DNA of 64,000 bases from positions 198,723,553-198,787,552 of the forward strand of contig CM048552.1 of NCBI GenBank assembly GCA_026413225.1, written 5' to 3'. Of this stretch, positions 1 through 13,000 are shown one piece after another. The stretch is from Otis tarda (Eukaryota > Chordata > Aves > Otidiformes > Otididae). The position numbers and the translations under genes are program-made. The notes below the pieces were generated by a model that was not told where the DNA came from, ran no database searches, and saw only the letters and a list, made by a program, of their open reading frames with translations. Position 1 is the first letter of the stretch. The number at the start of each line of letters is the position of its first letter.

Positions 1-933
1 AATGGTTCACACATAAGTACGAAAACAGACACAGTAAAATAGATGTTATTCAGTCCAGTGCAGATGTTTCATCTTTACTAAGTGCACTGAATCTTCTGAG
101 AAGTAATTTATGTCCAAGGAGCAATGTCCCAATCACATTCAAAATGAGACTGCAATGTATCACTTTAGATACTCCAATTTCTTTTTAAATAATACACTTT
201 ACAGGTTGGTATTTAGCAAGGAGACTGAAGGGCAAATCTGGAAAAAACAACAACAAAAAACCCACCAAGACCTATTGTTCTCAATCCTTTTACTTCACAA
301 GTTTTGTCTTCAATATAGTAAATGTACCTCCTGCTGTACGAGTTATTTCTCTCTGTAGAGATATATTGTTTTTACGCATATGTCATAGTTCGGCCCAAAT
401 CGGGACCAGACTATGCAGTCTCTCTCTCACTCCCCCCACTCTCCAAGAGAACAAGGGGAGATTTGGCAAACAAAAGAAAACCAGGAAAAAAAAACAAACA
501 CATGGGTTGAGATTAAACAAAAAGTAAATTTAACAGTAATGACAGAAGAAAACAAAACAGTGATGGAACACAAATACAGCATAATAGCTTACAACAAATC
601 ACCACACCTAGTTTCTTCCAAGTAGCAGGGAGACTCCCTTCAGCACCCTCCTCACTTATATGCTGAGCATGATGTCAGAGGGGATGGAATAGCCCTTTGG
701 CTAATTTGGGTAAATTAACCCCAGCTGTTAGCTAATTAGTTAACTATCCCAGCCATAGGGGCTACCAGCTTCAGTTCTCCACCCAGCTCAGGTAAATATT
801 AACTCTATCCCAGCCAGAACCAGGACATTATAATTTCTATTTAGAATGACTTTCAAAACAGCTATTTAAAGCTATTACATACTGCAAAACGTTTCACTAT
901 ACAGTTTTTGCTTTCCAAGTTGATCATACTTAC
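1..933 (-). other. DDX10 intron 12 (partial)
   Basis: Start of the intron after exon 12, cut by the window edge. It contains a solo LTR (381-827). The first 380 bp show no feature I recognise. Confidence 0.8.
381..827 (-). mobile_element. solo LTR, same family as the intron 11 provirus
   Basis: A 447-bp element that aligns along its whole length with the two LTRs of the nearby provirus and ends in the same inverted termini (TGTC...GACA, reading TGTCCTGG on the minus strand). By eye it differs from them at roughly 15-20 positions, so it is a separate, older insertion. No internal retroviral sequence flanks it. The five bases on either side (GCATA and TTATA) do not match. Its edge lies 106 bp downstream of DDX10 exon 12. 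Confidence 0.88.
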
Positions 934-1022
934 AGGGCATATTCTGCTAGAGGCAATTTGAAAACATCAAATACTTCCTTATTCTTCATTAAGTAAACTG
1001 AACGCAAGTAGGATACAAAGCA
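934..1022 (-). CDS. DDX10: DDX10 coding exon 12 (last one in the window)
   Basis: An 89-nt exon encoding [20 protein letters not shown] and then KLPLAEYAL. This is the conserved domain (DUF4217 type) found after the core in DDX10-like helicases. The acceptor is CTTCCAG and the donor is GTAAGTA at 927-933. The exon ends with two bases of a Leu codon. Further exons must lie left of position 1. Confidence 0.93.
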
Positions 1023-4000
1023 CTGGAAGAAAAATAAAAGTATTTTAACAAAAAAATAAACCATTCATCAACACACAAAATTAACATTATACTGTTGCTC
1101 TAAACACAAAATAGAATACCACTATTAAATTCTCTAACATCAATTTTAGACTGAAATTCTTCTACCCAATACCCATTAGCCAAAATTTATCAGTACTACA
1201 AAAGTGATGTCCTTCAAGAAATCAAATATTTCATTAAATGCACATTAATTGGCTGAATTTCCCAAAGGCAGGTCATTTTTGCTAAAAAGAAAATACGGCA
1301 AATTAGGCAGGAGGAAACATCACCGATTCAATTTGTTTTTCTCCCAGCTTTTCTGAATGTTGCTATGCTATTCTGACATCTGCATGAGGTGGAAGCAAGA
1401 ACCAACGGTGTTGCTATCAATCTGAGGTGCCCTGACAATCTTAGCCACTAAGAGAAAGTGATTGAACTCAATGTAGCTGCCTTTCACTGTGGCCTAAGAC
1501 AATTCATATTACCTTGCCTTTGCCATCAGCTCATCACATACTCACAGTCAATGAATGCAACCCAGCTGAACAACATAAATTCACTATACAACATTTACTA
1601 AGACCAGCTCAAGGTTGAAGTTTCAAGTAATCCCAGAATTTCACCAAGAAAATTGGAAGCACCGTATAACAGAATAACTTAATCTTGTGTTGTATTCTCC
1701 CTCCATCCTTCCCAAAAGGAAAGATTCTTGTTCTTCTCATATTTCTTTTACATAGTCTATTTCTGCCTATCAGCCACCGTATAAATACTGGAATATTTTA
1801 AGTATTAGAAAAGGTCCTTGGATTTCTGCTGTTTGTAACCTAATTGCTAACACATGCCAAAATTCCCATCATGAGGCTTAAACCAGCAAACACTAGCAAC
1901 AACAGCAAATTAAGCTCATAGGGTTATATTCAAGCACACTACAATCACACCCTTGTTCAGTTATGTACAGGCATGTCGTAGTTCAGCCCCGATGGGGACC
2001 AGACTACGCAGTCTCTCTCTCACTCCCCCCACTCTCCAAGAGAATAGGAGGAGATTTGGCAAACAAAAGAAAACCAGAAGAGAAAAAAAAAAAACCAAAC
2101 ACGTGGGTTGAGATTAAACAAAAAGTAAATTTAACAGTAATGACAGAAGAAAACAAAACAGTGATGGAACACAAAGACAGTACAATAGCTCACAACAGAT
2201 CTTCACACCCAGTCTCTTCCAAGTAGCAGGGAGGCTCCCTTCAGCACCCTCCTCACTTATATGCTGAGCATGATGTCAGATGGGATGGAATAGCCCTTTG
2301 GCTAATTTGGGTAAATTAACCCCAGCTGTTAGCTAATTAGTTAACTATCCCAGCCATAGGGGCTACCAGCTTCAGTTCTCCACCCAGCTCAGGTAAATAT
2401 TAACTCTATCCTAGCCAAAACCAGGACATTATCCACCCCTTATTCCATACCATCTACATCATGCCCAGATCCTACACTTTCCGATTAATCATCAACTTTT
2501 TCTTCCTTTTATCTACTTGTATGCAGACACACAGATGTAACTCTCTTATTCCATGGTCCATCCCTTCGAAAGGTCTGTTGAGTTTATCCAGTCCATAACT
2601 TTGGGCTCCAACAGTCTCTCAGCATAGGGCAGATGACGCAGTGTTTCCTCAGGTAGTCTATCTGGTACAAGTGATTTAACAAGTTCACAGTCTGCAGACC
2701 GAAGATCTGTTGGTAGGTGCTAGAAGCAAGAGCCAGTTCTGGTTGCATCACTGCTGCAATTGTTCCTGTTTTATTAAAGTTCATTCTTTGTTGGTATAGA
2801 TGATTCTACTATAATACTTTCGACACAACATAAGTCTCTCAGGGCGTGGAGCAGGAAGAAGCAAGGAGGGACATATAATAGCTAGATCATGACATACAGT
2901 ACTGTATAGTAACCAATATCAAGCACTTCAAATTATTGGCTCTTTTCACCTAAAATTAGATCTCCTTGAGGTACACATCGGACTTTCCCATCCTCCTGCA
3001 TTAGCCACCAAGTACACCCAGGTCCTTGAGCAAAAGCAATCCCATGCATGGGTTTGCCTTTGCCCAAGGGAGAAATGACCCAGACTGTATTCCCCAGTAT
3101 ATTCCTTACGTGCACCACAGGGACTTTATCCCCTTCTACAGTATGTAGAAGTTCAGATTGGGCAGGGCCAGCTCGATTGGTGGACCCCCGAGTGTTGACT
3201 AGCCAAGTGGCTTTTGCTAAATGTTTATCCCAATTTTTGAAGGTTCCACCACCCATCGCTTTCAGAGTTGTTTTCAGCAGCCCATTATACCTTTCAATTT
3301 TTCCAGAGGCTGGTGCGTGATAGGGGATGTGGTATACCCACTCGATGCCATGCTCTTTGGCCCAGGTATCTATGAGGTTGTTTCGGAAGTGGGTACCATT
3401 GTCTGATTCAATTCTTTCTGGAGTGCCATGTCGCCATAAGACTTGTTTCTCAAGGCCCAGGATGGTGTCTCGGGCAGTGGCATGGGGTACAGGATATGTT
3501 TCCAGCCATCCAGTGGTTGCTTCCACCATTGTAAGTACATAGCGCTTGCCTTGGCGAATTTGTGGGAGTGTGATGTAATCAATTTGCCAGGCCTGTCCAT
3601 ATTTGTACTTCAGCCATCGTCCTCCATACTACAGAGGCTTTAACCGCTTGGCTTGTTTGATTGCAGCACATATTTCACATTCAAGGATAACCTGTGCAAT
3701 AGTGTCCATGTTTAAATCCACCCCTCGATCACGAGCCCATTTGTATGTTGCATCTCTTCCCTGATGGCCTGAGATATCATGGGCCCACCGAGCTAAAAAT
3801 AGTTCACCCTTATGCTGCCAGTCCAGATCCACCTGAAGCACTTCAATTTTAGCAGCTTGATCCACTTGCTGGTTGTTTTGATGTTCTTCAGTGGCCCGAC
3901 TCTTGGGTACATGGGCATCTACGTGACGTACTTTTACAACCAGATGCTCTAACCGGGCAGCAATATCTTGCCACAAAGTGGCAGCCCAGATAGGTTTGCC

Positions 4001-7000
4001 CCTACGCTGCCAGTTGCTCTGCTTCCATTGCTTTAACCATCCCCACAGAGCGTTTGCCACCATCCATGAGTCGGTGTAGAGATAGAGCACAGGCCATTTT
4101 TCCCGTTCAGCAATGTTTAAAGCCAGCTGGATGGCCTTCACCTCCGCAAACTGACTCGATTCACCTTGGCCTTCAGCAGCTTCTGCAACTCGTCGTGTAG
4201 GACTCCACACAGCAGCTTTCCACTTCTGATGTTTTCCTACAATACGACAGGACCCATCAGTAAATAGGGCATACTGCTTCTCATTTTCTGGGAGGTTGTT
4301 ATATGGTGGGGCCTCTTCAGCACGCGTTACCTCTTCCTCTGGTGCCTTCCCAAAATCTTTGCCTTCTGGCCAGTCTGTAATTACTTCTAATATGCCTGGG
4401 CGATTGGGGTTTCCTATTTGGGCCCGCTGTGTAAGCAGTGCAACCCACTTGCTCCATGTAGCATCCGTTGCATGATGCGCAGAGGGGACCCTTCCTTTGA
4501 ACATCCAGCCCAGCACTGGCAGTCGGGGTGCCAGGATGAGCTGTGCTTCGGTACCAATCACTTCTGAAGCAGCTCAAACTCCTTTGTATGCTGACAGGAT
4601 TTCTTTTTCGGTTGGAGTATAGCAGGCCTCAGATCCTTTATATCCCCGGCTCCAAAACCCAAGGGGTCGACCACGAGTTTCCCCTGGCGCTTTCTGCCAG
4701 AGACTCCAGGTAGGGCCATTCTCCCCAGCTGTGGTGTAGAGCACATTTCTTACCTCTTGCCCTGTCCGGACTGGCCCGAGAGCCACCGCGTGAACAATTT
4801 CTTGTTTAATTTGTTCAAAAGCCTGCTGTTGTTCAGGGCCCCATTTAAAATCATTCTTCTTTCGGGTGACTTTATACAGAGGGCTTACAATCATACTATA
4901 ATTTGGAATATGCATCCTCCAGAAACCCACAACGCCCAGGAAAGCTTGCGTTTCCTTTTTGTCAGTCGGTGCAGCCATAGCTGTTATTTTGTTGACGATA
5001 TCTATTGGAATCTGACGACGCCCATCTTGCCATTTTATCCCCAAAAACTGTATCTCTCTTGCAGGTCCTTTCACCTTACATCGTTTTATGGCAAACCCAG
5101 CTTTCAGGAGGATTTTAATTATTTTCTCCCCTTTTTGAAAAGCTTCTGCTGCTGTGTTGCCCCATACGATGATGTCATCAATGTACTGCAGGTGCTCTGG
5201 AGCACCACCCTTTTCCAGTGCAGTCTGGATCAGCCCATGGCAGACGGTGGGGCTGTGTTTCCACCCCTGGGGCAGTCGATTCCAAGTGTACTGGACTCCC
5301 CGCCAAGCGAAAGCAAACTGTGGCCTGCATTCTGGTGCCAATGGGATTGAAAAAAACGCGTTGGCAATATCAATGGTGGCATACCACTTGGCTGCCTTGG
5401 ATTCTAGTTCATACTGAAGTTCTAACATGTCTGGCACAGCAGCACTCAGTGGTGGTGTTACCTCATTCAGGCCACGATAGTCCACTGTTAACCTCCACTC
5501 TCCACTTGATATTCTCACTGGCCATATGGGACTGTTAACAGGTGAGTGGGACTTGCTGATCACTCCCTGGCTCTCCAGCTGATGAATCAGCTTATGGATG
5601 GGGATCAGGGAGTCTCGGTTGGTGCAATACTGCCGCCGGTGCACAGTTGTGGTAGCAATTGGCACCTGTTGCTCTTCAACCTTCAGCAACCCCACAACAG
5701 AAGGATCCTCTGACAGACCAGGCAAGGTGGACAACTGTGTAATTTCCTCCATCTCTAAAGCACCTACACCAAAAGCCCACCGATACCCTTTTGGGTCCTT
5801 GAAATATCCCCTTCTGAGGTAATCTATACCAAGAATGCATGGAGCATCTGGGCCATCTGGGGTGCTTTTGCCACTCATTCCCTGTCAGGCTCACTTCAGC
5901 CTCCAATACAGACTGCTGTTGGGATCCTCCTGTCACTCCAGAAATACAAATGGGTTCTGCCCCATTATATCTTGATGGCATCAAGGTACATTGTGCACCA
6001 GTATCCACTAGAGCTTTGTACTCTTGTGGGTCTGACGTGCCAGGCCATCGGATCCACACAGTCCAATAAACTCTGTTATCCCTCTCCTCCACCTGGCTGG
6101 AGGCAGGGCCTCTCTAATCCTGGCCACAGTGTTCATTGTTCATTTCTTTTAAATATGCACGAGAGGTCCCTTCAAGGGGGTCAGAACTAAAGCTATTCCT
6201 TCTACTCTGCCTATTGGAGACTGGTGCAACAATTTTCCGGGGAGAACTTCTATTTGCAATGGTTTTTCCACACAACTCACGTACCCGTGCCTCTAGGGCA
6301 GAGGTAGGCTTCCCATGCCACTCCCTCATGTCCTCTCCTTGGTCACGCAAGGTAGACCACAGGGTACCTCGCCGCGTAAACCATCTCTCTTGAGCAGGGA
6401 AACATTTACTCCTAATAGCTGAAATATTGGCCCGTACGGGTGGGGAATGAGACATATCTGCTTTGAATTGCTGGAACTCCTGGGACAGTTTCTCCACAGC
6501 CGAGACACAGGCCCGTAGGGAGGAAGACAGGCTTTCCTCGTACTGCCGTTGTCGGCCAGCCAGTTCATCCACTGTTTCTTCCTCTCCATCTTTCCAGGTC
6601 ATAACTGCCAATGAGTTGGCATATGATGATGGTGCACTTCGAACAAACTTCCGCCACATTTGTCGTGTGCACCTGACTGCATCTGGATCCTTAGGTAACT
6701 GATCATTGCCCAGGTCATCATAAATAATCTCCAGCACAGCTAATTCCCTCAGGTACTGGATACCCTTCTCCATGGTAGCCCACTTGCCTGGATGACACAT
6801 TATATCCTCCTTGAAAGGATCTCTCTCCTTCACACCTGACAGGAGTCGCCTCCAGAGGCTGAGGGCTTGTGTCCCTTTTCCAACTGCTTTTTCAATGCTT
6901 GCTTCTCTAGAAATGGATCCCAGTTGCCTAGCTTCTCCGCCTTCTAATTCCAAGCTATTGGCCCCATTATCCCAGCACCGCAGCAGCCAGCTGATAATGT

Positions 7001-10000
7001 GCCCCCAGGATGACAGCTAAAATCTTTTCGCATGTCTCGCAGCTCGCTCCTTTAGGAGTTCTTCCTCTGAGGAAGAGCCTGCCTGCTGAGTTCTTCCTGG
7101 GCATGAAGCAAATAAACCTTCCTCTTCTTCCTGCTGCTCCCTCCTAGAAGGGGCTTCTTCATCCCTCACTAAACGAGCTGACTTCCGCTTCCAAGTCTTC
7201 TTGTATACAGGGGAAACTGAAACTAGCACGGGTTCACCCTCTGATTCAGCTGCAATGCCTGTTGCTGGGGTTTGAGTCCCTATATTGCAGGTCAGTTTGT
7301 TCTCCCTCATACCATGCCACGTATTAGTATCTTGCCTTAGGGTAAATCTCGGGAGGAGATTCCCAAAAAGTGGGTTTGCAGCCCTAGACAAGACTTGGCA
7401 CACATTCAAGATACATAACAACAACATCATAGTGGCTTGAATATCCCCCAGATCTTTAAAGTTCTCAAAAAGTGGTTTAACTACCCTGGAAGTGAAAGAA
7501 TTCGGGAAGCTGTCCACATAGGAATACCAGTTTATCTCTAAGGCCACTGATGTCACCATGTCATAGATGGATATGGCATAGTATAACAGAAGGATAATTC
7601 TCATCATTTTCCCTGAGGTGATAAACACCACCACTGGGAACACATAATACATATAAGATCGTAGACAATACAACAACATAACCAACCACTGCAACATCAT
7701 GACCAATAACTGACAACCAGTACAACGAGCACATATAAAAAAATTTGTTTCAAGCAAAAAAAAAAAAGTCAGATCTGTTATTATCTCAACCCTTCGAGCC
7801 CCACGTTGGGCGCCAAAAATAACTGTCATAGTTCAGCCCGGACGGGGACCAGACTACGCAGTCTCTCACTCCCCCCACTCTCCAAGAGAATAGGAGGAGA
7901 TTTGGCAAACAAAAGAAAACCAGAAGAGAAAAAAAAACAAACACGTGGGTTGAGATTAAACAAAAAGTAAATTTAACAGTAATGACAGAAGAAAACAAAA
8001 CAGTGATGGAACACAAAGACAGTACAATAGCTCACAACAGATCTTCACACCCAGTCTCTTCCAAGTAGCAGGGAGGCTCCCTTCAGCACCCTCCTCACTT
8101 ATATACTGAGCATGATGTCAGATGGGATGGAACAGCCCTTTGGCTAATTTGGGTAAATTAACCCCAGCTGTTAGCTAATTAGTTAACTATCTCAGCCATA
8201 GGGGCTACCAGCTTCAGTTCTCCACCCAGCTCAGGTAAATATTAACTCTATCCTAGCCAAAACCAGGACAAGGCATCTATTAGAGAAAATTATTGTACTA
8301 CTAATTCACATGGAATTTAAAAAAAAAATAAAATAAATTAAAAAAAATAATCTATTTCTTGTTATCCTGAGACAGAGGTTTAGGAGTTAACAGTTAGGAG
8401 GACTTATCTCTTACGCGGATTCTTTAAATGCGTATTAGAGAAAAAACATTTCCAAAGATGAAAAGAGAGATGAGACAGTAAACTAGGCAATATCATAAAG
8501 TCACACTTTTCCCCTTGGCAAACTGAAATAACAACTATTAATTGTAAGATATGTAAAGCTAAGAGATATTGAGTCAGCAATGCACGCTGGCAGCCCAGAA
8601 GGTCAACCACATCCTGGGCTGCATCAAAAGGAGTGTGGCCAGCAGGTCGAGGGAGGTGATTCTGCCTCTCTACTCTGCTCTCGTGAGACCATATCTGAGT
8701 ACTGCATTCAGCTCTGGAGCTTCCAACATAAGAAGGACATGGACCTGTTGGAGAGGGTCCAGAGGAGGGCCACAAAGATGATAAGAGGGCTGGAGCAGCT
8801 CTCCTATAAGGACAGGCTAAGAGAGTTGGGGCTGTTCATCCTGGAGAAGAGAAGGCTCCGGGGAGACCTTGTAGCAGTCTTCCAGTACCTAAAGGGGGCC
8901 TACAGGAAAGATGGGGAAAAACTCTTCAGTAGGGCCTGCTGTGAAAGAACAAGGGGTCATGGTTTTAAAATAGAAGGAAGTAGATTCAGACAAGACATAA
9001 TGAGAATTTTTTTTACACTGAGGGTGGTAGAACACTGGAACAGGTTGCCTAGAGAGGTGGTGGAAGCCCCATCCCTGGAAACATTCAAGGCCAGGTTGAA
9101 TGGGGCTCTGAGCAACCTGATCTGGTTGAAGATGTCCCTGCTCCTTGCAGGGGGGTTCGACTAGATGACCTTTAAAGGTCCCTTCCAACCTAAACCATTC
9201 TATGATTCTATATACTTTTCAAGTCACTCAACATGTCACTACAGAAGTAAACTTTCATTTGCATATTTTTGCAAATGCTGAATTTTTTAGTAAAGTTTCT
9301 GGTCCAGATTATGTCTTTCAATTAATTTTAGCAGTGGAAAGTGCTAGCACAATCCATTCAGCTGCTACCAAGAATGAGCTGTGAAATAAAACACTTGTTC
9401 GCTCACAGTAATCATTTTACAAAGATATCTAGAATCTTTAGGAAAATGCTTAAGATTTGACAGATCTCATTAATCTACTGGTGTCTAGCAAGCAGTGACA
9501 AAAAACAATGACAGAGCTTCTTTTTCCTCTGCAGTGACAGATGGAAAAAAAAAAAAAAAAAAAAAGAGGGTTCAACAAGAAGTATCTTTTCTCTGAATCT
9601 GGGAGTTGCAGATCTGAATATCTGCATGAGTCACTACATGCCAGGGCGGAAATCTCGTTCTGCCTTTTGGATAACCTATAAAGCCATCCACTTACTTTAC
9701 TAGTATGTCTCTGGTACACATGGTCTAGAAATTAATAAATGATAGCTAAAGGGCAGAAAGAACACACCTGTTGCACACATATCAAGTCCTACAATAACTA
9801 TGAATGAACCACCAAGCAAATCGCAGATGTGCTAACTCACATCCATCAGCTGTCAGCAGGGTTCAGCCCACTGAGACTCAAAACAGTTTTTCAAGTTTGT
9901 TATGGACTGTATGCAGGGCTATACTGCTCTGTGTTCAAAGAAATGGGCATCTAATTAGGGTAAGAGGCTTCAAAGATCATTCAGTAGTAATACAGTGATG

Positions 10001-13000
10001 ACTTAAGTCTTCAGCTGACCTCATCCTCTCTTATTTTAGGCATTGCAAACACTTCCAGCAAAAGATACTCCCTGCTCCAAGAACTGATATCCAAACTAGA
10101 AAAGTTAGATACAGCATAGAAGAGCTGTTCAACTTTATAAGAAGAGAAACAAAGTACAGAAAGAGAAAATTACTTCTTTGATTTTTATTTAGTTTCAGCA
10201 CCTTCACTTCAACCTCCTCCTAAAATACTGTCATGTCTCTTGGATTTCATTCAATACTCCTAAGACTTGGTCACTCTGCGCATGCACACTGGACAGCTGA
10301 GGGAAAACAAGTTTAGTCAGTCTGAACTTTTTTCCTGCTCTTTAATCAATTGCTTTTGTCCACTGCTATTTTTAGCAATTTGATATCATTTTCAGGGTTT
10401 TTTTTTTTTTTAAATAAATGAACATTATAAAAATATTATATGAATTCCTTTATACCATTATAGAAACTGTTAATGTTGGGCATCAGAAACATATCACAGC
10501 TCTATTACAATAGTAGCTAAATGCCCTCCAAACCACCTGAGATTACTGTACAAGTACTAGAAATACATAAGGCCACAAGTACTATGCTCTACTGACTTGC
10601 TACATTTAAATTTTGATTTACAGATGTATTTCTTGGATAATTGTTTTAAATATTAAAACACACACGATTCACTTTATGTGCTGTTTTGACAGAATTCAAA
10701 GTAACAAAGCGTGACTGAAATCTCAGGCTGTAATACCCTGCACATCCCTCTGGGTGCGATGAAGAATTTAATGGACAGACTTCACTTCAGTGTCCCAGTA
10801 CCCTCTCCACAGTAACATTCAAACTAGCAAGAAAAATACATTACTTTTTTAAACTGTTTTTCAGAACTGGATGAACTGACATATTAAACATTGAAATTAA
10901 AAGAAATACCAAAAGGCAGTATCAGTCTGTAAGAGGAATTGCAAAATTTTCAAAGGAGCCCAAATTTGATTCACCCTCTCTCTTTCCAGCACAGGAACCA
11001 TGTCCTATCAAATGAGCCATGAAGTTTATTGAAGCAATCAATAATTTTCTTTTTTCTTTTTCTTTCTTTCCTTAAACAAAGTAAAAGCATCTTGAAGTAA
11101 AACAACAGGCTTAGAGGATGCAATCACTTAGACCTCATGTCCTCAACACAGTAAACTACATCCTACGTGAACTTCTGTGCATAGCTATGCTGTTTCACGG
11201 ATATCTGATCCATTCAGGTAGGGAATTTATTTCTTACAAACGTCAAGAACTTGGCAGCTTGCAACAGACAGGCTAGACAGCACAACACTCGTGTCTTTGA
11301 GAAATCCAGCATTCCAGATAAGGATCCAAGGTCAGGATTTCATTTGCCTTATTTTTATTGTTTTATTCACATTGATATGTAAGACTACTAGGGCACATTT
11401 GCATAGTACATGTGAACCCTCATACTTAAGTCTTATTAAGGAGGGACACTTCTATGATAAATCACTTCTCTGTACTTCAGGATTTTCAAAAACTGAACAC
11501 ATATACAGTTTGTCTGCAAGATGGCACTGCACTGCTACCCACAAATGAAAAATGGCAACAAAAATGGTTTGAAAGGGTAATTAAATGGTAATTAAAACTA
11601 TTTCAAAATTAATTTAAGTTTTTATCTGTAACACTGACAGGCAGCCCCTGTTTGATTTTACTCATGTTGTTTTTAAACTTCATCATTATTTTCTTTTGCC
11701 CAATTCAGAATGATCTTTCTCTGTCTTTTAAGAGATCTTAAAAAGCCAAAGCCAGAAACAGAGAGGTTTGTTAGTATTTTAATTCCAAGTAAGATGATGC
11801 TGGCTTCCTCCTACTCTTGTCCTCCCCCAACCAGCTGCTCTGTCACTTCTGATACAAATTGGTGTAACTGCAACTTCCTGCGGCAGTTGCAGATGATCAT
11901 AATACGTCACCAGTACATCTGGCCTGTGCAACGTTAGGATGAAGCTTGCACTGGCATCCTACATTCTACATGCTCTACTGGCATTCTACTTTGTGCACTG
12001 CAAAAACCTGGGATATCTAAATGCCCAAAACAGTTTTTAAAGTAGTCCCTTGAACATTGCCTTAGATTTTTTATTCAAAAAGCTCCCACTGACTTCCTCA
12101 GGCACTTTGATTTAAGACCCCTTGTTCAAGGAAGGAAGAATGACGTTCCTCTGACCCACTAAGCGTCTCTACTGCAGGCATCCAAGCTAGGTCACATCAC
12201 GCAAGCAACCTCTGCAGTGCAAAGAAACCGCCATTCATCCATCCCCAAGGGTTTTTAAGTATCTATGTCAGGATCATCCTAGAAGTGCCTATTCCTCTCT
12301 ATCAGCTGAAAGTGAAAGCTCAGGCACACTAGCTCACACAGGACATCTAAAGTTAGGTGAGATTAACCTTACCTTAAGAGTTTCAAATAGGGCAACTTGC
12401 CTCATTTCACATTCGAGTTCAGCAGAAAGGCTACAACTCTCAGTCTGTCTTTAAGCACTCATGATCCCCTTTACATTTTACCCCATCACTCAGGATTACC
12501 AGAATATCTTCAGGTGTCATCAGTCCTCACACTAGCTTAGATAAACAAAAAGTTATGTACACTAATCCAGAGTTTCTGTAATCTTTTCCTTAAATAGAAC
12601 TTGTATTTCTCAGGCTTTCACATTTATGGATTTCTGATAATTTGGCCTTCGGTAATGCTCTTTAAATCCGACCTATGTATTAAAAAAAAAAAAAAATAAA
12701 TAAAAAATTAAAAAAAAGTGACCAGAGATATTTTCTTTTTTTTTTTTTTCTTCTAATCATCTTGTTCCCCTGCATCTCAATTTGAACTCCTGATTTTGCA
12801 GAGTTTGGAAGACATTTGGTACAACTACAGAATTCATAGGCTCATGATATCCACACTGTTCAAAAACAAACAAACAAGCAAACCAAACTCAGAAAACCAA
12901 TGCACTGCAGTGCTTCAATAAAACAAGTAGTAAGCTCTATTCCAAAAAGTTCAAGGCCTAAAGATACTACAAAATCAGGGAAAGGTCAGTAAATGTGTCT

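Larger units (their letters stand above)
1974..8270 (-). mobile_element. endogenous retrovirus, ERVL/spuma-like, nearly full length
   Basis: A 6297-bp provirus read on the minus strand: 5' LTR (7824-8270), primer binding site, gag, pro-pol, short 3' region and 3' LTR (1974-2428). AGGCA flanks both ends (1969-1973 and 8271-8275), proving a single insertion event without later rearrangement of its borders. The Lys1,2-type primer site and the pol motif set suggest class III (ERVL/spuma-related). The coding frames are broken by in-frame stops and a frameshift, so it is defective. It lies in DDX10 intron 11 in the sense orientation. The two LTRs differ at six substitutions and two small indels, pointing to a fairly recent insertion. 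Confidence 0.95.

Noticed and set aside
1963..2226. An 87-codon + strand frame overlapping the 3' LTR
   Set aside because: It is antisense to the LTR, and a similar frame occurs in the solo LTR (413-625), so it reflects shared LTR sequence and not a gene.
5154..5538. Plus-strand open frames inside the provirus
   Set aside because: They are the antisense shadow of the RT coding sequence.
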